Part shown: positions 1 through 5,579 of the stretch, one piece after another
Layout: the number at the start of each line of letters is the position of its first letter
Position numbering within the stretch: position 1 is the stretch's first letter
Notes under the pieces: generated by a model
What the model was told of the DNA's origin: nothing
The model's database searches: none
The model's input: only the letters and a program-made list of their open reading frames with translations
Position numbers and translations under genes: made by a program
DNA from: Hyphomonadaceae bacterium
GTDB lineage: Bacteria > Pseudomonadota > Alphaproteobacteria > Caulobacterales > Hyphomonadaceae
Direction of reading: 5' to 3'
NCBI GenBank assembly: GCA_030696545.1
Contig: JAUYSA010000031.1
Coordinates: 1-6,369 of the forward strand
Length of the DNA: 6,369 bases

Positions 1-550
1 CCAGCAGCTGATCCAGCAGCAATGCGGCAGCCCCAAGGCTTATGCAGGCGTCTGCCACGTTGAAAATCCACGGAAAACCGACTTTCCAGCCGCCAATGAC
101 CATTCCGAACCACGGGCCGGAGAAGTCGATGAAGTCCACCACGGCCCCAAAACGGGCCCGGTCGATCAGGTTGCCCACCGCCCCGCCGACCACCAGCGAC
201 AGCGCCAGCGCCGTCATCGGGCGCTCCGCCCGCAGAAGCCACAGCGTGAACCCGATCGCGATCGCGCCGATCAGGGCGAACAACCCCCAGCGGGCGAGCC
301 CCTCAGCCTGCATCACCCCGAAGCTTACACCCCGGTTCCAGGTCATCGAGAAATCGAACAGCGGCGAAATCTCGATCCGCCCGCACAGCACATTGTCCGG
401 CAGGCACGCCATCGCATTCAGTTCCGGCGTCGCCAGCACCCACGCCTTGGTAAGCTGATCGAGCACGATCATCACAAGGATAAGCGGAATGCCCCAGCGC
501 CATGCCCGGGTCATCTTCTCACGCGAAAGCCAGTCCATCGTAACGGCCAT
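1..550 (-). CDS. lspA: Lipoprotein signal peptidase II (LspA), partial: C-terminus off the left edge
   Basis: LspA is an inner-membrane aspartyl protease that cuts the signal peptide of prolipoproteins just before the lipidated cysteine. Reading leftwards from ATG at 550, 183 codons lie in the window without a stop. Diagnostic motifs are DQLTK (31-35) at the end of the first membrane helix, WNRGVSFG (71-78), GNLIDR (126-131) and FNVADACI (163-170). The last two carry the presumed catalytic pair, Asp130 and Asp167. Hydrophobic segments lie at about 19-40, 86-107, 113-130 and 160-183, fitting the four-helix topology. Family members are about 160-185 residues, so only a short tail is missing. 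The start at 550 is supported by AGGGAA five bases upstream; Met5 (538) is a possible alternative. It lies nine bases after the ileS stop and is probably cotranscribed and coupled with it. The loop between the catalytic aspartates is long, and two cysteines (49, 56) lie in the first extracytoplasmic region. Confidence 0.95.
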   Translation of the reverse strand, partial: MAVTMDWLSREKMTRAWRWGIPLILVMIVLDQLTKAWVLATPELNAMACLPDNVLCGRIEISPLFDFSMTWNRGVSFGVMQAEGLARWGLFALIGAIAIGFTLWLLRAERPMTALALSLVVGGAVGNLIDRARFGAVVDFIDFSGPWFGMVIGGWKVGFPWIFNVADACISLGAAALLLDQLL

Positions 551-555
551 GTTTA

Positions 556-561
556 TTCCCT
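556..561 (-). promoter_or_regulatory. Shine-Dalgarno sequence of lspA, overlapping the ileS stop codon
   Basis: On the minus strand the sequence reads TAG GGAATAAAC ATG. The AGGGAA core uses the last two bases of the ileS stop codon and sits five bases before the lspA ATG. Ribosomes ending on ileS would finish on the lspA ribosome-binding site, which suggests translational coupling. This site also decides the lspA start. Confidence 0.7.
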
Positions 562-3500
562 AGAGACCACGGTACTCACGCACCGCCGCAGCATCCCGCG
601 GCGTGATGTCCGGAAACGCCGGATCGGCAGTTGTTGGATCGAAGTATTTCCACGAACGGGCGCATTTGATCCAGTCACTCGGTACACGCGCGCTGCTCAC
701 GACCACATGAGCGTCCGCTACAGGATCCCACGTCACCTCCGCACCAGAAGTAATAAAAACCTCGGCAGCATCCTCATCGTCGAAGGCACGCAACACAGTC
801 TCGCTGGTAACTTTTACATATACGGCAGCCTCAAGCGAAGAACCGATACGCTTCTCACGACGATCTACCTCAAGCGCTTCAGTGACCCATTTTCGGACCG
901 CCAGGATGGTCGTCCACTTCTCATCAAGTTCCCTGTCAATCCACTCATCAGGCGTCTTCGGGAACTGCTGCAGGTGAACCGAGCCCTTGCCCGGATGACG
1001 CTGCTCCCACGCCTCTTCACAGGTGAACACCATGATCGGCGCAAACCAGATCGTCAGACGCGTGAATACCTCGTCCATCACCGTGCGCGCAGCACGGCGG
1101 CGGACTGACGACGGCGCGTCGCAATACAGGCTGTCCTTGCGAATATCGAAATATACTGCCGACAGGTCGACGACGCAGAAATTCATCAGCTCATGGAACG
1201 CCTTCTTGAAGTCATAGGCGTGATAGGCCTCGGTCACGAGCTTATCGAGCTCGGCCAGGCGATGCAGAACCCACCGCTCTAGCCCCGGCATGTCGGCGTA
1301 AGCGACACGCTCCTTCTCATCGAAGCCATCCATCGCGCCCAGCAGGTAGCGCATCGTGTTACGCAGCTTGCGATAGCTGTCGCTGTTGGCCGTGAACAAA
1401 TTCCAGCCGAAGCTCGGATCATCCGCATAGTCCGAAGACGCCACCCAGATCCGCAGGATGTCCGCGCCGAACTTCTCACAAACATCCATCGGCGAGATCA
1501 CATTGCCGAGCGACTTCGACATCTTCTCGCCGTCCTCGGCCTGCACGAAACCGTGCGTGACGATGCCGTTATACGGCGCCCGTCCGCGCGTCGCGCAGCT
1601 CTCCAGCAGCGACGACTGGAACCAGCCACGATGCTGGTCCGACCCTTCGAGGTAGATATCCGCCGGCCATTGCAGCCCGCGATCCTCAAGCGTGAAGGCG
1701 TGTGTAGTTCCTGAGTCAAACCACACATCCAGAATGTCGTTGATCTTCTCGACCTTGGCCGGGTCGTAACCCTCGCCAAAGAACGTCGCAGCGTCGCCGC
1801 CAAACCACGCGTCCGCCCCGCCCTCATGCACGGCCTTGGTGATGCGCGCATTCATCGCGTCGGTATTCAGGACGACGCCCGTCTCACGATCAACGAATAG
1901 CGTCAGCGGCACACCCCACGCACGCTGGCGCGAGATCAGCCAGTCCGGCCGCTCCTCCACCATAGCGCGGATACGCTGCCGCCCACGCTCCGGCGTGAAC
2001 ACCGTATCGTCGATCGCCTGCAGGCAAAGCTCGCGCAGCGTCTTGCCTTCCTTGCCCTTCAGATGCTCCAGCGGCCGGTCCATCGCGATGAACCATTGCG
2101 ACGTCGCCCGCCGGATCACCGGCGCCTTCGACCGCCAAGAATGCGCATCCCGCAGCGTGGTCATCCCACGCGCCAGCAGCGCCCCCGCCTCGATCAGCTT
2201 GTCCATCACAGCCTTGTTCGCCGGCCCATCCTGCCCGCGCTTCTTGCCGTCGACAGTGATGATCTCAAGCCCCTCAAAGCCAGGGCAGACATTCGTGTAC
2301 CGCCCGAACTCATCAACGGTATTCGGGATCGTGACGTCGATGCCTTGACGTGAAAGCTTTCCAGCATTCGCCATCCAGACCTCATAGTCGTCCTCACCAT
2401 GGCTCGGCGCCGTATGGACGAAGCCCGTACCGACATCGTCTGTAACGTGTGAGCCGGCCAGCATCGGCACGTCATACGAATAGCCCGCCGCATGCAGCGG
2501 ATGCTTGAGTATGATGCCTTGAAGGTCGCCCGTGCTGACAGCAGACAAGAGCTTCAAGTCAATGGCCCCTGCGCGATCGCCAACCTCAGTCGCTCGGCTT
2601 TTCGCGAGGATTAGTTTGTCACCAACTTTTGCCCAAGGCTCGTATTTGAGCTCTTCGGCTGTCCGCATCTTAGTGATTTCGTAGAGCCCGTAAGAAATAT
2701 CCGGATTAAACGACACAGCGCGGTTGGCTGGAATCGTCCACGGCGTCGTCGTCCAGATTACGACGTTAGCTCCTTCTAAAGCCCGTACATAATCGCTGAA
2801 GGCTGCGAGATGAGACCCGCTTTCCTCTCTACCGGGCCGAACTTCAACAACATCGTTCGCACTTGGACTGACTGCACGAACCGGAAACTTCACCCACACC
2901 ATATTCGCCTTGCGGTCGGCGTACTCGATCTCCGCTTCCGCCAGCGCCGTCTGCTCCACCGGGCTCCACATCACGGGCTTCGCGCCGCGCTTCAGCTGCC
3001 CGCTCATCGCGACCTTCAGGAATTCCTTCACAGTCGCCGCTTCAGACGAATAGGCCATCGTCAGATACGGGTCGTTCCAGTTGCCCGCCCCGCCCAGCCG
3101 CTTGAACTCGCTGCGCTGGATGTCGATCCACTTCTGCGCATAGTCGCGGCACGCCTTGCGGAACTCCGCCATCGGCACGTCGCGCTTCTGCTTGCCCGCC
3201 GCGCGGAATTCCTCCTCCACCTTCCACTCGATCGGAAGGCCATGGCAGTCCCAGCCCGGAATGTAGTCAGCATCGAACCCGGTCATCTGCCGCGTGCGCA
3301 CGACCAGATCCTTCAGGATCTTGTTCATGCCCGTGCCGATATGGATGTGCCCGTTCGCATAGGGCGGGCCGTCATGCAGCATGAAGGGCGTCGCCCCCCG
3401 CGCTTTCGCATCGGCGCGCAGCTTGGCGTAGATGTCCTCCGCTTCCCACTTCGCCAGCCGCGCCGGCTCCTGCGTCGGCAATCCGCCACGCATCGGGAAC

Positions 3501-3568
3501 TCGGTCTTCGGAAGGAAGATCGTGTCCTTGTAGGGGTTGGAAGACTCGTCTTTTTCGGGCTTGCTCAT
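560..3568 (-). CDS. ileS: Isoleucyl-tRNA synthetase
   Basis: This cytoplasmic class I synthetase charges tRNA-Ile with isoleucine and edits mischarged valine; it is 1002 residues long. Motifs in order: PPYANG (68-73) followed by HIGT (76-79) in place of HIGH; GWDCHGLPIEWKVEEE (105-120); the editing-domain signature WTTTPWTIPANR (272-283); VHTAPSHGEDDY (384-395), the editing pocket with its conserved Asp; WFDSGTTH (616-623); EGSDQHRGWF (641-650); and KMSKS (682-686), which binds ATP. The anticodon-binding helical domain follows from about 760. The C-terminal zinc finger is degenerate: only Cys969 of the usual four cysteines remains. E. coli IleRS is about 938 residues, so this one is slightly long. 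The ATG at 3568 begins an N-terminus (NPYKDTIFLPKTEFPMRGGLP) that matches the family, although no good Shine-Dalgarno precedes it. Base composition dips in several internal stretches. The neighbours ribF and lspA match the classical gene order. Confidence 0.98.
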   Translation of the reverse strand: MSKPEKDESSNPYKDTIFLPKTEFPMRGGLPTQEPARLAKWEAEDIYAKLRADAKARGATPFMLHDGPPYANGHIHIGTGMNKILKDLVVRTRQMTGFDADYIPGWDCHGLPIEWKVEEEFRAAGKQKRDVPMAEFRKACRDYAQKWIDIQRSEFKRLGGAGNWNDPYLTMAYSSEAATVKEFLKVAMSGQLKRGAKPVMWSPVEQTALAEAEIEYADRKANMVWVKFPVRAVSPSANDVVEVRPGREESGSHLAAFSDYVRALEGANVVIWTTTPWTIPANRAVSFNPDISYGLYEITKMRTAEELKYEPWAKVGDKLILAKSRATEVGDRAGAIDLKLLSAVSTGDLQGIILKHPLHAAGYSYDVPMLAGSHVTDDVGTGFVHTAPSHGEDDYEVWMANAGKLSRQGIDVTIPNTVDEFGRYTNVCPGFEGLEIITVDGKKRGQDGPANKAVMDKLIEAGALLARGMTTLRDAHSWRSKAPVIRRATSQWFIAMDRPLEHLKGKEGKTLRELCLQAIDDTVFTPERGRQRIRAMVEERPDWLISRQRAWGVPLTLFVDRETGVVLNTDAMNARITKAVHEGGADAWFGGDAATFFGEGYDPAKVEKINDILDVWFDSGTTHAFTLEDRGLQWPADIYLEGSDQHRGWFQSSLLESCATRGRAPYNGIVTHGFVQAEDGEKMSKSLGNVISPMDVCEKFGADILRIWVASSDYADDPSFGWNLFTANSDSYRKLRNTMRYLLGAMDGFDEKERVAYADMPGLERWVLHRLAELDKLVTEAYHAYDFKKAFHELMNFCVVDLSAVYFDIRKDSLYCDAPSSVRRRAARTVMDEVFTRLTIWFAPIMVFTCEEAWEQRHPGKGSVHLQQFPKTPDEWIDRELDEKWTTILAVRKWVTEALEVDRREKRIGSSLEAAVYVKVTSETVLRAFDDEDAAEVFITSGAEVTWDPVADAHVVVSSARVPSDWIKCARSWKYFDPTTADPAFPDITPRDAAAVREYRGL

Positions 3569-3709
3569 GATGGGCGTCGCTTTGAACTGATTGCCGCTAA
3601 CTGACTGGGCGAATACGACTTTCCCGGCGGTAAGCGCTTACGCGTCCGCCGGGACCATAATTCGAATGCTCGCAACCCGTTGCATGCCCATACCTTTAGT
3701 GTTGGGGGC
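3569..3709 (-). promoter_or_regulatory. ribF-ileS spacer / ileS leader with several inverted repeats
   Basis: This 141-bp non-coding gap precedes ileS, whereas every other junction on this strand is nine bases or less. It probably holds an ileS promoter or a leader control element. Seen directly: a 9-bp perfect inverted repeat, TCCCGGCGG (3622-3630) with CCGCCGGGA (3646-3654), whose 15-base loop contains the 10-bp palindrome TAAGCGCTTA (3631-3640); ATTCGAAT (about 3660-3667); and GCAAC-CC-GTTGC (3672-3683). I find no convincing -35/-10 pair, no T-box motif and no T-run after the hairpin on either strand. Its role as leader or promoter is inferred from position. Confidence 0.4.
3622..3654 (-). 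repeat. GC-rich inverted repeat (9-bp arms) in the ileS leader
   Basis: The perfect arms at 3622-3630 and 3646-3654 enclose 15 bases that include the self-complementary TAAGCGCTTA. In the ileS transcript it could fold into a stable hairpin about 54 bases upstream of the start codon. No T-run follows it on either strand, so it is not a standard intrinsic terminator. An operator or leader structure is possible. Confidence 0.5.
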
Positions 3710-4621
3710 TCATAGCAGCGGCGGCCTCGCTCCGGCAAGGACGGCCCGCGCATCGGCCACATCCTGCTTCATGGCGACAACCAGCTCGTCCAGTCCGCCA
3801 AACCTCACCTCCGGCCGCAGAAGCGTCACGAACGCCGTGTGCAGCCGCTTGCCGTAGAGGTCCCCGGCAAAGTCGAACACCATCACTTCCAGCAAGGCGT
3901 CCCGCTCGCCCGTGGTCGGCGTCCGCCCGAAATTGGCCACCCCCGGCCGCCATCCGGCCTCGCCATCTTCCCGCGCCCACACCGCATAGACCCCATGCGC
4001 CGGATGCACGATCTCGCCCAGCTGCATGTTGGCCGTGGGAAAGCCCAGCGTCCGCCCGCGCTTCTCGCCATGCTCCACGATCGCATCGACGATCCAGTCC
4101 CCGCCCAGCATCGCGGCCGCCTCGGCCACATCGCCCCGCTCCAGCGCCTCGCGCACCCGCGACGACGAAACCTTCGCTCCGCTGTCCTTCACCTCGGCAA
4201 CGACCTTCACCTCGAAGCCCAGCTCCGCCCCGATCCGCGTCAGGCTGTCCGCATCCCCCATCCGTCCCTTGCCGAACCGGAAGTCGAACCCGACGCTCAC
4301 CGCGCTCGCGCCCACCTGATCCAGGATCACCCGCTGGCAGAACTCCCTGTCCGTCATCGCCGCCATCGCCGCGTCGAACCGCAACAGGTGAACCTCGCCC
4401 ACGCCAATGGCCTCAAGCGCGATCTCGCGCCGCCGCGTGGTCATGAGCCTGAAAGGCGGTGCATCCGGCTGGAAAAACCTGCGCGGCGGCGGCTCGAACG
4501 TCGCCACGCCCAGCTTCACGCCCAGCCGCGCCGCAGCTTCCCGCGCGTTCTCGATCACCGCGCGGTGGCCCGCATGGAGCCCGTCGAAATTGCCAAGCGC
4601 GATTGCTGGGCCTTTAGACAC
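3710..4621 (-). CDS. ribF: Bifunctional riboflavin kinase / FMN adenylyltransferase (RibF)
   Basis: RibF phosphorylates riboflavin to FMN and then adenylylates FMN to FAD in the cytoplasm. Numbering from the GTG at 4621 (303 residues), the N-terminal adenylyltransferase domain shows GNFDGLHAGH (10-19), the GxFDGxHxGH nucleotide-binding motif; FDFRFGKG (112-119); and SSSRVREAL (152-160), the family's (S/T)SSxxR motif. The C-terminal kinase domain shows GRTLGFPTAN (189-198), the ATP/flavin motif, and LEVMVFDF (244-251) with the conserved Glu245. I chose GTG because it lies two bases after the maoC stop. A TTG at 4675 would extend the protein by 18 residues that do not look like family sequence and would overlap maoC by 52 bases. 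The chosen start leaves only nine residues before GNFDG, fewer than the 20 or so in E. coli RibF, and its Shine-Dalgarno is weak. Coupling to maoC is likely. Confidence 0.95.
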   Translation of the reverse strand: MSKGPAIALGNFDGLHAGHRAVIENAREAAARLGVKLGVATFEPPPRRFFQPDAPPFRLMTTRRREIALEAIGVGEVHLLRFDAAMAAMTDREFCQRVILDQVGASAVSVGFDFRFGKGRMGDADSLTRIGAELGFEVKVVAEVKDSGAKVSSSRVREALERGDVAEAAAMLGGDWIVDAIVEHGEKRGRTLGFPTANMQLGEIVHPAHGVYAVWAREDGEAGWRPGVANFGRTPTTGERDALLEVMVFDFAGDLYGKRLHTAFVTLLRPEVRFGGLDELVVAMKQDVADARAVLAGARPPLL

Positions 4622-4623
4622 AG

Positions 4624-5052
4624 TTACTCGGCCTTGCCGGACGGCACCATCACAAGCGCATCGCCCTTCATGCAAACCTTGCCGTCCACTTCGCCCTTCA
4701 CGGCCAGACGCACGCGATAGCCGCGCTCGACCATCTCGATCACCTCGGCCGTCGACGTCACCGTGTCGCCGATGCGCACAGGGCGCACGAATTTCAGGTT
4801 CAGCTCCATGAACACCGCGCCCGGCCCCGGCAGGTCATTGCCCAGAATGGCGGAGATGTAGGAGGCACTCAGCGCGCCATGCGCGATCCGGCCCTTGAAC
4901 TGGGTCGTCTTGGCGTACTCTTCGTCCATGTGCAGCGGATTGTGGTCGCCGGAGATACGGGCGAAATCCACCACATCCTGGTCGGATACGGTGTTCTGGA
5001 TCGCGACCTGCATCCCCACGGCCAGGTCGGCGAACGTCTTGCCCTGCTTCAT
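4624..5052 (-). CDS. MaoC-family hot-dog dehydratase, (R)-specific enoyl-CoA hydratase type
   Basis: This single hot-dog domain protein of 142 residues (from ATG 5052) resembles PhaJ-type (R)-specific 2-enoyl-CoA hydratases, which hydrate trans-2-enoyl-CoA to (R)-3-hydroxyacyl-CoA. The hydratase-2 motif SGDHNPLH is at 34-41, with the expected catalytic Asp36 and His41. It is followed by RIAHGALSASYIS (55-67) and LKFVRPVRIGDTV (86-98), which form the substrate tunnel and dimer core in this family. The ATG at 5052 is preceded by GAGGA with an eight-base spacing. TTG or GTG codons just upstream (5067, 5058) sit on or beside that site and are less likely. It is the first gene of the minus-strand cluster and nearly abuts ribF. 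The substrate is uncertain: polyhydroxyalkanoate supply, fatty-acid metabolism or another acyl-CoA are all possible, and nothing in the window decides. No signal peptide or membrane segment is visible. Confidence 0.9.
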   Translation of the reverse strand: MKQGKTFADLAVGMQVAIQNTVSDQDVVDFARISGDHNPLHMDEEYAKTTQFKGRIAHGALSASYISAILGNDLPGPGAVFMELNLKFVRPVRIGDTVTSTAEVIEMVERGYRVRLAVKGEVDGKVCMKGDALVMVPSGKAE

Positions 5053-5060
5053 AACCACAG

Positions 5061-5065
5061 TCCTC
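5061..5065 (-). promoter_or_regulatory. Shine-Dalgarno sequence of the maoC-like gene
   Basis: GAGGA on the minus strand lies eight bases upstream of the ATG at 5052. Of the candidate start codons, only this ATG has a normal spacing to it, so it fixes the start. Confidence 0.65.
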
Positions 5066-5148
5066 AAAGCCCGAATCCGGGGGTCCGACCCGTTCCAGCG
5101 CGGTCACTTAGGCCAAGCCGGGCCGGCATTCACCAATTATTTGGCGTC

Positions 5149-5182
5149 CTCCCATATATTTGCCACTAGCAACATATGGGAG
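5149..5182 (+). repeat. Nested inverted repeat overlapping the cheY ribosome-binding site
   Basis: The outer arms CTCCCATAT (5149-5157) and ATATGGGAG (5174-5182) are perfect complements. Inside them TTGC (5160-5163) pairs with GCAA (5169-5172) around a five-base CACTA loop, leaving only AT opposite C as an internal bulge. The right arm includes GGGAG (5178-5182), the only Shine-Dalgarno-like sequence before cheY, ten bases from its ATG. If transcription starts upstream of 5149, the hairpin would sequester that site. If TATATT (5155-5160) is the -10, the repeat is instead a promoter-spanning operator. Confidence 0.7.
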
Positions 5183-5192
5183 CCTTACCGAC

Positions 5193-5579
5193 ATGGCCGT
5201 AGATCTGTCCATGCCAGTCCTCGTCGTAGATGACTACCAGACGATGATACGCATCATTCGCAACCTGCTCACCCAGCTCGGTTTCCGCAACATCGAGGAG
5301 GCCAAGGATGGCCGCCAGGCCCTCGAAAAGATGAATGGCGCCAAGTTCGGCCTCGTCATCTCCGACTGGAACATGGAGCCGATGACCGGCTTCGAACTGC
5401 TCCAGCAGGTCCGCGCCTCGGAAACGCTGAAAGCCACCCCCTTCATCATGATCACCGCCGAATCGAAGACGGAAAACGTCATCGCCGCCAAGAAGGCCGG
5501 GGTGAACAACTACATCGTCAAACCCTTCAACGCGGAAACGCTCAAGGGCAAGATCAAAGCCGTGCTTGGTGATTTCTGA
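5193..5579 (+). CDS. cheY: Chemotaxis response regulator CheY (single receiver domain)
   Basis: CheY carries the chemotaxis signal from the kinase CheA to the flagellar motor switch; phosphorylation changes its affinity for FliM. The protein is a 128-residue stand-alone receiver domain, the normal CheY length. The whole active site is visible: acidic pair Asp13-Asp14 (VLVVDDY), phospho-acceptor Asp58 in SDWNM (57-61), Thr88 in MITAE, Tyr107 as the aromatic switch residue and Lys110 in VKPF. Similarity to E. coli CheY runs along the full length, for example in TMIRIIRNLLTQLGF (17-31). The ATG at 5193 has GGGAG ten bases upstream inside an inverted repeat; a TTG at 5160 in the same frame would only add non-homologous residues. 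The stop overlaps the cheZ start in TGATG, giving a tight cheYZ operon. No kinase, receptor or switch gene is visible here, so the partner proteins must be encoded elsewhere. Confidence 0.95.
   Translation: MAVDLSMPVLVVDDYQTMIRIIRNLLTQLGFRNIEEAKDGRQALEKMNGAKFGLVISDWNMEPMTGFELLQQVRASETLKATPFIMITAESKTENVIAAKKAGVNNYIVKPFNAETLKGKIKAVLGDF

Larger units (their letters stand above)
5053..5192. promoter_or_regulatory. Divergent intergenic region between maoC and cheY
   Basis: These 140 bases separate the divergent maoC (minus) and cheYZ (plus) transcripts and should hold both promoters. The part from about 5131 to 5182 is much more AT-rich than its surroundings. It contains CCAA-TTAT-TTGG (5133-5144), TATATT (5155-5160), which could be a -10 element, and the large inverted repeat at 5149-5182. 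GGGTC-C-GACCC (5081-5091) is a further short palindrome nearer maoC. No -35 with good spacing matches TATATT, and I see no clear sigma-28, sigma-54 or CtrA site. That promoters lie here is inferred from gene orientation. Confidence 0.55.

Noticed and set aside
42..458. 138-codon open frame on the plus strand at the left edge
   Set aside because: It lies opposite lspA, whose membrane segments and catalytic motifs are unmistakable; the antisense product is low-complexity Ser/Pro/Arg.
2810..3604. 264-codon open frame on the plus strand, antisense to ileS
   Set aside because: It is Arg/His/Pro/Leu-rich with no recognisable domain, starts at a non-ATG codon and lies wholly opposite conserved IleRS sequence. 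Long antisense frames are expected in GC-rich genes.
3622..3654. Hairpin between ribF and ileS as an intrinsic terminator
   Set aside because: No T-run follows the stem on either strand: minus continues AAGTCG and plus continues CCATAA.
3569..3709. T-box riboswitch in front of ileS, or an FMN riboswitch near ribF
   Set aside because: No T-box consensus or terminator/antiterminator pair is visible, the spacer is short, and no conserved FMN-element sequence can be seen upstream of ribF, which directly follows maoC.
3839..4720. 293-codon open frame on the plus strand, antisense to ribF and maoC
   Set aside because: Arg/His-rich composition, spans two well-supported genes on the other strand and shows no family motifs.
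5141..5164. Possible sigma-54 promoter (TTGGCG ... TTTGCC) upstream of cheY
   Set aside because: The GG and GC elements are about 19 bases apart, whereas the -24/-12 consensus needs about 10-11.
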